This document shows, in pieces, positions 1 through 10,665 of a stretch of 64,000 nt of DNA. Source of the stretch: Typhlomys cinereus (lineage: Eukaryota > Chordata > Mammalia > Rodentia > Platacanthomyidae); the NCBI GenBank assembly GCA_023101885.1, contig JALPQD010000005.1, positions 6,006,584-6,070,583 on the forward strand, given 5' to 3'. The notes under the pieces are model-generated. The model saw only the letters and a program-made list of their open reading frames with translations, searched no databases and was not told the origin of the DNA. Made by a program: the position numbers and the translations under genes. Position 1 is the first letter of the stretch. Every line of letters begins with the position of its first letter.

Positions 1-1133
1 AAATGAAGATAAATTATTGGCTTTGTTCCAAAACAAGCTTGTTGTTCTAGGACCCCAAACCTTCTCGAACATCATTAAGAAGCAGCAGGCCACCCAAGGT
101 TGTGCATCAATTAGCAGCTAGGTCACACGCCAGGGGTTAGAGGCACTCAGCCTTTGGCCCTGCACCTCCTGGCCCACCCAAGCAGGGCACTAGCATCCAA
201 ACAATGCCCACCCTGGTGCAACTTGTTCCTTAATTGGGATAACTTCGAGATGCTAATGTGCACAGGCAGGCTCGGTGGCTCCAATTAGGCCTCATTAGTG
301 GGTCTGCCAGTGGTGACCATTGCAAAGTGGTATTTGCTCTTGGAAAGGCTGGTATTGCTCCTGCAAGGAGCATACAGTTCGGCATTTCCACTTTTCTCGT
401 GATAAGTTCCTTCCCTCAGCTATACAGCCACTGGGGAAAAAGCCGGCCCTCACCTCTTAGCTCCTTTATATTGCCATGATTCCTGCTGTCTGGGCAGTGA
501 GCTGATATTCTCATAGACAACCACATTAACTTATGTTTTGTCCCCCTTAATTCTAACCCTCCCCTCAACCCCACCCCGGATTTTACCTGAAATACAAAAA
601 AAAAAAATCTGTCTAGTGTCATCTATGACACCAGGCAATACCACAACTCAAGACCCCAAAGGGTTCCACAGGAATTTTTTAGTCAGTTTGCAAAGTAAAC
701 AATCTAATACAAGAAACTTGAAATGCAGACTAAATGAAGAAGACCATTCGTTTTCATTTTCAAGCACACGTCAAGGACATTTCCAAAGGACAAATGCTGA
801 AAAGGCTTCAGAGAGCTCTTCACTGTGGAAGCCTGACTGGCTCTCAGCTGAATGGAATTGGAGAGAGAGGCACACACCTACAATCCAAGTTTTGATAGAT
901 ATGACAATCCCGGACACTTGGTTTCAAAGGGGATACAAAGTGCTATATCTTTAGGGTCCCTGGCATAAGTTTGGGGTACCCCATAATTAGAGTTGATCCT
1001 ACAGTCCTTGCAGAATGAGCTCCATTAGGCCAGAGACATAGACATAGAGAAGGGTTAAGCTGGAGAGGCAGTATGATTAGGTCTGGCTGCTGTCAGTTCA
1101 TTCAAAGTCATTACAATTCTTGCTTTAATGTTC

Positions 1134-1136
<3 letters not shown>
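1..1136. other. Unassigned unique sequence
   Basis: I see no gene and no confidently recognisable repeat here. A 138-codon open frame at 538-954 has no recognisable motif and starts in a C-rich stretch followed by an A run, so it is treated as chance. Confidence 0.6.
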
Positions 1137-1178
<42 letters not shown>

Positions 1179-1401
1179 ACATGTTTCCATGTATATGCAT
1201 GCATGCAGTGTATATATATATGTGGAAGCCCAAAGTTGACATTTTCTTAAATCACTGTCCACTGTATTTATTGAGATAGAGAATCTCAGTTGAACTTAGA
1301 GCTCATCCATGGGGATTCCCTGTCTTTTCTTCTACTAGGGTCCTAGGAGTTAGCCACACCTACCCTGCCTTTCCGTGGAGATTTGAACTCCACTCTTCTT
1401 G
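1137..1401 (-). mobile_element. B4-like SINE, 3' part, split by a later SINE
   Basis: Read on the minus strand, the stretch has the order of a B4-type element: a body ending near the GAACTC-type box (about 1384), a 'gttgac' segment at about 1233 that resembles the 'aggttgacgtc' part of B4, and a CA-rich tail seen here as a (GT)n run at 1137-1174. The body stops at a T-rich run where a Dip-like SINE begins, and the missing head resumes at 1697. The B4 name is from memory of the rodent consensus. Confidence 0.55.
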
Positions 1402-1696
1402 CTTTTTTTTTTAATTTTTATTTATTTATTATTTATTCAATTGTGCATGTGTGTGTGTGTGTGTGTATGTATGTATATGTGTATGTGTGTAGAACCACAG
1501 GCGAATTCGGGAACCACTATGGACTGCCTCCTCCTTGTTTACTCTGCCCCGGGATTCACAGGCTCTGCCCTACCAGGACCAGAAATGCAAGCCGTCCCCG
1601 CTTCCGCCCGGCGTCTATACGTGGGGTCTAGGATCCGAACTCAGGATCTTTTGCCTGCAAGGCAGAGGCTTAACCCCTGAGCCTACCTCTCCAGCT
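1402..1696 (-). mobile_element. Dip-like tRNA-headed SINE inserted in a B4 SINE
   Basis: On the minus strand it starts with a B2-superfamily head (AGCTGGAGAGGTAGGCTCAG), has a B-box-like segment (GAGTTCGGATCC) and a body shared with six other copies in this window, including the 'ggcggaagcgggg' and 'cctgg(t)aggg' blocks. The tail reads as (CA)n followed by AAATAAATAA-type sequence (plus-strand T-rich start at 1402-1440). It interrupts a B4 SINE whose two halves flank it, so it is the younger element. Confidence 0.7.
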
Positions 1697-1742
1697 TTTA
1701 TGCCAGTTGCCTTACCCATGAATCCATTTCCTGAGCCCTGTT
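1697..1742 (-). mobile_element. B4-like SINE, head fragment
   Basis: The plus-strand text from 'atgccagttgcc' to 'cctgagccctg' matches the minus-strand head of B4 (complement of the 'actgagccatc...cagccctg' end). It continues the B4 element that stops at 1401, with the Dip-like SINE between. Confidence 0.5.
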
Positions 1743-4700
1743 CTCAATTTCTACCTTAAGGATATCAGACAGTCGAATGAATGCACTTTAACAAATAAGA
1801 CTAGAGGGGAAAAAATAATAATGCATAACAGGGGACATTTCAAAATGGAAGGTCAGGATGTCACTTGCGTGCAATGACTTCTTTGTGAAACAGGCCCCTC
1901 TCCAGGAGCACTGATCTGTGTATCCAGACATTTGACATGCAAAGTGCCTTTCGGAGACTGACAAGGCAGGCTTTCCTAACAGCCGGTTCCATCATGGGGT
2001 CTTTCCACAGTGAGTTGCACCCTTCTTCCTGGCCCCTCAGCTTGTGTGAATGGTGGCACCCACGACGGCAGGATGTCAATGCCCCCCAAATTGAACCCGT
2101 GATTTGTTTTTCTTTGATTTATGTGCTTGTAGTCAATAAACTTTATAAAGGAAAGTATCAGACTGAACAATCAATCAAAGATAAACAGATTCCTGTCCTT
2201 TAAAAGCATTTTGGCCTGGTAGGTGAGTGTCTCATTTATCTTTCGCAAGCCTGCCTTCCACCTTTCGGCTGAGATACAACCCGCTGCTCCTACGGGCAGC
2301 TTTTCTACCCAAAGGCTGCTGCAGTTGAGTTGAGATTTATCAACTTCAAGGCACCTGTGTTCCTGACAAGAGATCATTTTTGGAACCTAAATGGTTAAGC
2401 AGGACTTGTTTGCATGCCACGACCTGGGCTTCCCGTCTGCCTAGAAAGGGAGAAGAATGAACAGTGTGAAATGCGCTGGATTTGTACTGCGCGGTTCTAT
2501 AAAAATTCATATCATGCGCTTTTTCCTCCCTATTCTAAAAAGCCAAATCCCTTCCCTGCAAAAGAGAAGTCCCTCTTCGTTCTATTAGTGGTTTCTGAAT
2601 CTTCCCTCGAATAAGGCAAATGTCATCCTGTGTGTTTTGCTTCTCAGCAGCACAGATGGCGTGCATATGCAGATTGGTGATTTTCTAATCAATACGGCGG
2701 CACTTGGGAATATCTGTAAGTATTGTAATAATGCATTAGTCAGGAGTGATGTTGTAACACACTGAGATCATACACATAAATCTAAGACACCATGTCTAGA
2801 CACTCGAGGGAAAGAAGGCATGGGTTAGAGCAGGCATTAAGGGAGGGCGATATTTCAAATATGATGGGAAAATAATGTAATTTTCAGACTTTAATAAAAC
2901 CTTTGGGGAATTCATTTCAGGAGGGGGCCTGTTCTCTCCCCAAACATTCGCATTTCTGTGTTTGCTTCATGGACACTTGTAATGAGATACTTTTCACCTG
3001 TTATCTCTGGCATAAACAGAGAATGGGATCTGTGAATTGAGCTGGATTTTTTAATGTGCTGAATATGAAAATAATCCCTTTATAGGTAGTGCTTTAGCTG
3101 TACAAAAGTGCATTATGCAAACAGCACACAGGCAGAATAAACCTTGGAGATTCAGAGTTAGAAGAGCTTATAAATTAATCTCCTAAGCACATCTTGAGCA
3201 TGCTTCGAGAGAGCGCATTCAATCATAAAACTTGACCAAGTGAACCTGCAAAGTTTTAATAGGGACCAGCTCGATGAGGAGCCATGAAAAATGATGCTAA
3301 ACCTCCGCCCATACAAGCACGGCTCGAAAGCCGGGGGCTGCTTTTCCTCTCAGCTGCCTCTGAATCCATTTGCCCTTGAGCTTTTTTATTTCCGTCCGTC
3401 TGCCTCTGTTTACATTTCCAGGCTGAGAGCTGTCCCAGAGTCACCCGCTCGCGCTGCTGGAAATGATTTGAGAAAAGTGATCAGCTCAACATAGCCAGAA
3501 ATGAAACTTGCATTTCTTGGCAGCAAACAAAGACAGGCAGAGACTCCCCTGCCGGATCCCTCTTGCTCCTATGGGTCAATCGATAGCCCAACAGGCTCCT
3601 GCTCCAGCAGGCTGCTGCATCTGCCTTGCGGCTGTGGTTGGCGGCCATCCTGGCCTCAATGAAGTCTGCAAGTCTCAGACCCGCTCTCTGCTTCGAAAAC
3701 TCTGGAGGCTTTTCAATTAAAATTCAAGAGAAGCCAAGGCTAGATGGAATCAACCCAATTATCTCTGAAGCCATAGACATGCACATGATAAATGAACCCC
3801 AACCTTTTCCTTTCTGATGGCAACTTAGACTCTGAATAGAGGTAGGATTTTTTTCCTTCTCTCTCTCTCTCTTTTTCTTTCCCAGGGAGTGTGAGGCAGA
3901 ATGTGGTTTTCTTTAGCCAGAGAGATGCTCCACTTGCTGGGAAAGAATATCTCAAGGCGTAATGCTTCCGCACCTGTACAATTGGGTTCCCTGAAGCTGA
4001 GGTTTAGAATTTTATTAGGTCCCTCAAACTACTGTTCAGAGGGGGAAAGACCCTGCAGAAATCTCTTTGCAGAAGTCTTTCCTGGCAATCCTGGGGATTC
4101 ATATCATTTCATTGGCCAGTCGATTCTGAGATTCATACTGCTGGATGCATTACATCTTTCTTCCCCGAGTGTTGTTTCTGCAGAAAGAAGACAAACATAC
4201 ACAAGAATGTATTAATCCACTTATCTCCCAAGCCCTCAACTGCTCTCACTCTTGATGGAAGGTTAATGGTCTGCATTGCTCACACTAAGCCTGCGTTTTG
4301 TGAGAATGGGGCCGAAGAGCCAGAAATCCAGAATACGCAGTGCTCACACCATTGCCACACGTACAGCAGTCAGTCAGCATATAGCTTGGTTCAGAGAGCG
4401 ACTCTAGATGTCCACAGAGCCTGGGAGTGAGATGCACCCATTCGACAGGGAGAAAATGATGGTACTTTTAAAATCCTTTTAGAGTTTCATATGAGAACAC
4501 AGTGATATTTTCATATTGTAATTCCAAATTCCATCCCCTTCTTCTTGCCATTGCAACCCTTTTTCTTCCCTACAGCCTCCCTCTTGCCATGTGGGGCCAC
4601 TGACTTTCATCCGGGTTGCCTTGGCTGGCATGTGTCTGAGCAATTGCTGAGGAGGAGTCATGTATCGACGTGTGTATCACTGAGGAAAGCATCCCCCCGT

Positions 4701-6499
4701 CGGCATTAACCCTCATTGGACTCTCAAGGAGGTGTAGGGGTTCCTGAGATCTTTCCATGGTGGATAGCTCACATGTCCTGCTAAGTTAGAGGTGGAACAG
4801 CCCTGCCGTGTCCAAAAGATGTCTGACGGCACCTCTGCCACCCTCTGCCGGGCTCTTTTACTGCCTGCCGCCTCTTCTGAGATGTTCCCTGAGACTCGGA
4901 GAAGGGAGGCTGTGCTTTCTTTTAAATCGAGGAAGTATCTAATTCAAGCCCACATTTCTTCCAGAGTTGTGACTCTTTTTTTCTGTTTGCTCTGCAATTT
5001 TTCTTCTGTCAGATGCAGAATGCAGAAGTCCACGTGTCCTTTTCTCTTCTCTCATCTGTATTACTTCACAAAGCTTGAACAGTGTATCCCAGCTGAATTC
5101 TTCATCTCACAGTAATCAGAGCTCTCAACCCTTTCTTTCCCTTTCCCCCTGTTTTATTCTCGGCCCATTCCAACTCTCTAGCTAAAAATTTAAACATTTT
5201 ATGGCAGACAACCCGAATACATAAGCAACAAGCACAGTCTTTTACTTGACTCATATTTTATAATCCACTTCATGTCATCTGATTCACTATCACCTCTTGG
5301 TCACCGCTAAGGTGAGAGTGGTGACAGCCTGCATGTGCTTGTGTTTAACAGTGCGTCGTCCTCAGAGGACTTGGCACACACGAGAACAAGCGATCCTCCT
5401 ATGGATGAAGTGGGTGAAACATCTGATTGACTACAGCTATCAAAAGACACCTCACCATCTGTCTGATGGGACAGTGCTCTGGCCTGGGAGGAATACAAAG
5501 TCATGGTATGGGAAGGGAGAGATGAAAAAAAATCACTGTCCCTCAGGGTTGGGGGCTCTTGGGAGGAAGATGACTCTATCAAATAGAAGACCAAAATATA
5601 GAGTTTCTCATATCAGGGCTAAACGTAAGTAAATTTAAAGAAATCATTTCAAATCTATACCTCGATCTATCATTGAGGGTATTTTAATCCCAAACTCACC
5701 ATGTCTGCTTGACAGTCCAGTCTTTAAGAACACAACCTATCTGCTGCATGGGAAGATTAGTGGATAGAAAACCTCCCCAAAATATCTGTGTCACCCAACA
5801 ACAAAAATCAAAACCTGATTCTGTGGCCTTAAGCCACTTGCCTTATACGTTGCCCACAGCCTGAGGAAGACGGCGTTTTCCTTTCTATTTCCGGATTAAT
5901 GAATGTCCTCATAAACTTACCTAAGAAAAATCATGAGCTTTATTCCTCTTCAATAGTGCCTAATGGCACTATGATAAAGTGATTCCACGCTAAAAAATAC
6001 TCTCGAGATATTGGATAGTCAGTCATACTGATTATTAGGGAATGTGACATCAGTAAGCTTCGTTTCATACCACCAGCACATTTGTTACGGGAAAAACTAC
6101 CATTGTGTGGCTGGCATTTGATTTGGAAATACCATGATGCGATCACACTATGACTCAAGTAGGGACTTTGTGCTTGAGGAATTTAATTATCATCGTGTCT
6201 CTTTCTAAAAGGGGCTAAAAAAAAAAAAGCCCTTTTTTCCCCTTAATCAGCACTATCCCCTGTAAACAAAGTTCACTGTGCACTGAAAACCACTTAATTC
6301 CCCATTATCTCGCTTCATTAGCCAAACATCCTGCTTAGGTACACTCTGATGGTGAAGCACATTGTAATGTTATAGGAAAATAATATGAAGGAACAGCCTT
6401 GAACCGAAGGAAAAACCAAGCCAAATAGAAGTTCCCATGCATGATTTGCACTCATTGTATTGGGCTGTTTCAGCGATGTGGATCTCTGCAGCCACGACC
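1743..6499. other. Repeat-poor unique block, candidate conserved non-coding DNA
   Basis: About 4.7 kb with no SINE, LINE or LTR that I can recognise and almost no simple repeats, against a repeat every 1-2 kb elsewhere. It is rich in AT-motif clusters such as TAAT/ATTA sites and octamer-like words (for example around 3060-3240 and 5880-6320). No open frame looks coding. A strong polypyrimidine tract ending in CAG at 3848-3886 resembles a splice acceptor but no exon follows. Conservation cannot be judged from one sequence. Confidence 0.4.
6207..6243. repeat. Oligo(A)-loop inverted repeat
   Basis: AAAAG-GGGCT and AGCCC-TTTT flank a run of A, giving a short stem with one bulged G. The arm is followed by TTTTTTCCCCTT, which offers an alternative pairing. 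It is a simple structural oddity with no evident RNA gene. Confidence 0.4.
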
Positions 6500-6881
6500 T
6501 TGGAAATGGACTATAAGTGATTTTCACAGGTATGGAATAAATACTGAGGGCTTGGGTGGACCAGACAATAGGGAATGCTTGCAATTAGTTTTCCAGGAAT
6601 GATTGTGGATACACATGAGACCTCAGGCCAAATGAAGAAGGTTTGGGAAAGAAGCTGGAGGCAGGCTAAGACTCTGCAAACATCCTGGAATCTCTCTTCT
6701 TCTCAGTCTTCTGTTCTGTGGTTCCTTTTATCTGATCTGCTAGGGGAAGTTCCAGTGGGATCTAGGGCTGGTCTTTGTATTGTAAATGTGTTGATCTGGA
6801 TCATCTCTTCAGGTAGTTCTGATGGCTGATCTTAGTTAATGCCAGGTGTGGTCAGGTTGACACCCAAGTTTAACTATCACA
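6500..6881 (-). mobile_element. Possible ERVL-type LTR, decayed
   Basis: The right edge reads TGTGATAG...GGTGTCAACCTGACCAC on the minus strand, which is the usual start of MLT2/MT2-type ERVL LTRs (TGTGATGGTTAA...GTGTCAACTTGAC). The left limit is not visible and no target duplication was found. Confidence 0.35.
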
Positions 6882-6894
6882 GTACTGAAAAGGG

Positions 6895-7330
6895 GGTGTC
6901 AGGGCAAACGCACTATCAGAAATGTCCCCTGCCCCCCCCAAGCTGAAGCGGTTCCCTCAAGGGTCATCACCACAGTTACTGCTCCCCAAATGCTCTGAGA
7001 AGCAGAGTCTGCAGGAAGGGCTACTGAGCCTCAGCTGAAGAAGTCACTTTAACTCCTTTTTAGAGATTATAAAAACTCACTGTCTACACTTCAGCTTGGA
7101 AGCGCAGAAACCCCATAAGGCACCACCCCTTCTGCGGGGCTATTGGAGATTAAGGCTGGGTGTGGGAACGGGAGCCACGGTCTTTTAGTGGAGCGTCTAC
7201 TCTCATGAAGCTCAGATAGTCTTAGGTATTGTAAGTATTCTAGAAATGGGTCATAGATAAATTATCCACTCCAGCAAGGGTGCAGGCACATGCTACTGCA
7301 GGCAGCCATTAGAAAACTATGTCTCAAAAA
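6895..7330 (+). mobile_element. L1 3' UTR fragment, old rodent type
   Basis: The stretch 'aaggcaccaccccttctgcggggctatt' followed by 'ctccagcaagggtgcaggcacatgct' runs in the same order as the old rodent Lx-type L1 3' UTR, and as the clearer copies at 16930 and 42880. Divergence is high. Confidence 0.45.
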
Positions 7331-7655
7331 GGGGATGTGTGAGAAAGATCGGAAGAGCCAATCATCATGTGTTGTCTGTGTTCAAGCAGGTATAGGATAT
7401 TTTCAAAAATGCCACTTACAATAAAATTTCTGTCATACTCCCCTCAAAGCAAATATTGTACATTATTTAAAGACTGTGATAGTAGAGTAAGAGAAGTAAA
7501 GCAGAATGCTCTAAAAATAAAACAGGTGCTTAAACACTGAGTGTCTGTATTCGACCCTAAAACAGTTTAATATTGTGAAGAAGTATAATAGGATACAGTA
7601 AGGTTACTTATCCAGTATTCCTTTTTATCTAGCCCTTTGTATCGTTCTGAAAGTG
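7331..7655. other. Unassigned sequence
   Basis: No gene or clear repeat seen. It may be decayed L1 sequence, since L1 fragments lie on both sides. Confidence 0.5.
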
Positions 7656-7670
7656 AAAGTGTATATCTTT

Positions 7671-7684
7671 TTATTATTTTCTTA

Positions 7685-7719
<35 letters not shown>

Positions 7720-7938
7720 CATAGGCCACACCGCATGTCCCCATGGAGGATCAAGGGTGACTTCGGGAATCATCTTGGGTTGCTTCCACCTTCTTTGTTT
7801 TTAGGGTCCACCCACTAGGGCCAGAAGTGCAGGCTTCCCTTTCTGCCTGGTGTTTTTATGTGGGACCTGGGATCCAAACTCAGGACCTTCAGCATTTGCC
7901 AGACAGAATCTTGACCCTTGAGCCATCAATCCAGCCCA
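7671..7938 (-). mobile_element. Dip-like tRNA-headed SINE with target duplication
   Basis: On the minus strand it begins GGGCTGGATTGATGGCTCAA, carries the shared Dip-like body and ends in a (CA)n tail (plus (TG)n 7687-7717). Flanking copies of a 15-bp target site lie at 7656-7670 and 7939-7953 and match at 13 of 15 positions, which fixes both ends. Confidence 0.75.
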
Positions 7939-8067
7939 AAAGTGTAAGTCTTTACTGCCTGCTAGAAGACAGTTTGTTGGTAGAAAAGTGCCTGAAATTG
8001 ATTTGTTTTGATTCTTAAATCCATATAATAAATGATCTATGTTTTCTAAACAAACAAACAAACAAAA

Positions 8068-8300
8068 AACCCTCAGTGGGACACTCAGAGACAGAAAGAG
8101 AGAGAGAGAGAAAAAGAGAGAGAGAGAGACATAAAAGTGGGAGGGAGACTGATTGGGAAATAGAAAGTTTTCAATGGGAGAAAGGAGATAGGGATAAGAG
8201 ATGGAATGGAATAAATATGAGATGAAAATGACTTAATTCTGTCTATGAAACTCTCAAAAGTATCAGTACATTTTAAAAGACCTTTAAAACAGAGTTCTGT
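8068..8300 (+). mobile_element. L1 3' UTR end, old rodent Lx-like
   Basis: CTCAGTGGGACAC, then a GA-rich run, 'acataaaagtgggagggagactgattggg', 'ttcaatgggaga' and 'atgaaactctcaaaa' follow the order of the Lx-type L1 3' end. A (CAAA)n run at about 8048-8066 lies just upstream. Confidence 0.65.
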
Positions 8301-8442
8301 CACACTCTGGAATGAACTACTCTTCCTTCTTGGCAATGGAGAATTGTCTCACACGGGAGGGGAGGAAGACTGATATTAGAATATCCTCAACCAGCAGATT
8401 CCAAGTCTCTCCAAAAAATGTTGTGCATTTGCACATAAGTAT

Positions 8443-8478
8443 AGCAGATGCATATATATATATATATATGCATATGCT
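8443..8478. repeat. 36-bp near-perfect palindrome around (TA)n
   Basis: AGCAGATGCA(TA)n and its complement (TA)nTGCATATGCT meet at 8460/8461 with a single mismatched pair in 18. TA-rich palindromes of this kind can extrude as cruciforms. Confidence 0.7.
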
Positions 8479-8552
8479 ACTTAAGTATAGCATATGCTTT
8501 ACTCAGAGACATTTCTAGATTACTTATAATACCTGAAGTAATTTAAGTACCT

Positions 8553-8995
8553 TGTCATGGTTTGAAATGTCATGGTTTGAAATATGACCCCCAGGGTCTT
8601 ATGTTTGGAAAGGTCATGGCACCTTTAAGAGGTGGCGCCTTGCTGGAGGATGGTAGTCACAAGGGTAGGCCTTGAGGTGGATTAGTCCCACCCTACTTCC
8701 AGGAGAGGTCTGCTACTGAAGTTGGCAGTTTTTACAGATCCCAGTGTCCATGAGGGACATAATTTAGACCACTTTCAGCTTCCGATTTGCAAAAAGGACG
8801 ACCAAAGCAACACAGAGCCCCAGGGACCCTGTGGGATACAGAAGTCAGCGTGGACTGTGGGCAGCCCTACCTTTCCCGCCATGAAGGAGTGTAACTCCCC
8901 TCTGGAACTGCAAGCTGAATAAATCTCCCGTCTCTCTTTTAAGTTGTTTGATCTTCAATGATCTTTCACAGCAACACAGAAGAGTAACAGGTACA
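8553..8995 (+). mobile_element. Solo ERVL-MaLR LTR (ORR1/MT-like)
   Basis: Starts TGTCATGGTTTGAAAT, has a short duplication of that start (8555-8583), 'cttgaggtggattagtcccac', a GCTGAATAAA polyadenylation signal and ends in GTACA. Flanks TACCT (8548-8552) and CACCT (8996-9000) agree at 4 of 5 bases, as expected for a 5-bp ERVL target duplication. A second copy of the family sits at 62974. Confidence 0.75.
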
Positions 8996-9634
8996 CACCT
9001 TGAGTGTAGGTAGAAGCTGCAATGCTCAGCGGTCAATGGCAAAGGACAAAGTCTGCATACGTTCAGGGCACAACTTCCTGACTCCCCCATCGGTTGAGTC
9101 TTTGGTGATTGAGTCGGCAGTGTGACCGCATGGACATAGAGGGCCAATCCAGCGGGCAGTAGAGGTGATCAGAATAAAGGGCAGGTACACAGAGCATCCT
9201 CGGCCTTGCAGCCAATCTGAAATGGAATCAAGCCACTTAGGATGGAAAGCCAAGGGTTTCTGAAGCACAACCCAGGGAAAGATGACTGGCCAAAACTTCA
9301 TTGCTCTGTAAGGTAACCAATACAGTTATTGCTGGGAGAAGTTAGCAAACATTCATTTGGCGCTTTAGTTTAAATCCCTTCTGGGTCCACTCTCCACTTT
9401 GGTTTCTGTATTCCGCAGGGTCCACTCCCTTGCTGCTCCGTGTTGCCTTGGCCATCCCTTTTGTAAATCAGAGCTTGTGATAATGATAGCTCTTCATCAT
9501 CCTGTCTGCAACTGATGTGAATTTAGTCTCCACAGCACAGAGGGTTTTCTTCCTCCCTGAATACTTATGTGAAGTTCATCAAGTGTTGCTAATCTTGGTA
9601 ATCTTGATAATGCACATGTGTTGTCTCAGCAGAC
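8996..9634. other. Unassigned unique sequence
   Basis: No gene or recognisable repeat. Two overlapping minus frames of 91-100 codons at 8845-9301 partly cover the MaLR LTR and look like chance. Confidence 0.5.
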
Positions 9635-9752
9635 CGAAGACTGGGGCAGGAACACAGGAAATTCTCAACCAGTCTGGGACTAGAGCAAAAAATGACTATC
9701 AGGACTGCCAGGGTTATATAGCAAGACCCACTCTCGAGAAAGAAAAACAAAT
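9635..9752 (+). mobile_element. Decayed B1-like SINE
   Basis: The end 'ctgccagggttatatagcaagacccactctcgagaaag' resembles the 3' part of B1 (7SL-derived) and passes into a (TG)n run. The 5' part is diverged. Confidence 0.4.
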
Positions 9753-9753
9753 A

Positions 9754-9754
<1 letters not shown>

Positions 9755-9795
<41 letters not shown>

Positions 9796-9796
9796 G
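9755..9796. repeat. (TG)n microsatellite on a SINE tail
   Basis: About 20 TG units with one CG interruption, directly 3' of a B1-like fragment. Confidence 0.95.
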
Positions 9797-9999
9797 CATG
9801 CGTGCTCACATGTGTCTGTTCATGTGTGTGATTATCTAAGAATTGTTACTGCAGAAATTAGTTACAAATTCTGTCAATACTTTGAAATTTCTGGAAGGTC
9901 TCATTAATAAATGCATCTGTTTTTGCAATAATAATTTTTATTTTTATTGGATATAGTAAGAGCTACCTACAGAGTATTTAGCACTCAGTCTAGAATTCT

Positions 10000-10665
10000 A
10001 CGGTGGAGGTAGAGGAGCTTGATACACTGACAGGATGGACCCAAAATCAACAGAGGAGCAGTAAAATGGACAGCAATGACCAACCACAATGCAGAGTATG
10101 AGCAGCTAGCCTGGCTCACTCAGGGGCAGGCCGACCTAATCTCTCCCCATCCCAAGGCTTTGGCGGCCTCGCAGGAGAGAGGGTGACGAGTGAAACTGTA
10201 AGAACCTAAAGGTGGGAGGGTTCACTGTTAAGTAGGACATTCCACTCAAGGTAGGACTGCTGGATCTGGGAGCTCACTGCAGTGGGACCTGTCCTTCCCA
10301 GACCTATATAATAACTGACATACCAATATGACCCCATAGACTACCTAGGAACTCAAGAAAGATGGGAACGTATAGTGGAAACCTTTGGGTAAAAGCTGGA
10401 TGAGTGAAGGGAAATGCCCATATCAGTGAGGTGGCCTGAAGAGAGGTAACTTGAGCCACAGGGGTACCACAGAGGTCTGAGCCCCCACAGGAATAGACAA
10501 GCCAGAGGGAACCCTGGGGCCCATACAAGTATACAGGCGGCAGGGTGGAAAGGAGTAGGAGGGACTGGTAAAGAGATGGGAGGGAATGGGGTGGGGGGAG
10601 GGAGAGAAGCTAGGATGCATACTCAATATGCTTGTAAAAGTAGAAAAATAAATAAAAAATAATGC
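10000..10665 (+). mobile_element. L1 3' UTR, 'type 2' tail
   Basis: Contains 'ctaatctctccccatcc' shared with the L1 copies at 42146 and 54435, then a diverged G-rich polypurine run (10540-10610) and a terminal 'actcaatatgcttgtaaaag' plus AAATAAATAAAAAATAA. The terminal block recurs at 55856-55935, defining a second tail type. No ORF2 sequence is visible. Confidence 0.6.

Noticed and set aside
538..954. 138-codon open frame
   Set aside because: It has no recognisable domain, starts in C-rich DNA and crosses an A run, with no splice context.
3848..3886. Strong splice-acceptor-like tract (pyrimidine run ending CAG)
   Set aside because: No open exon with a donor follows in a usable frame, and no partner exon is recognisable.
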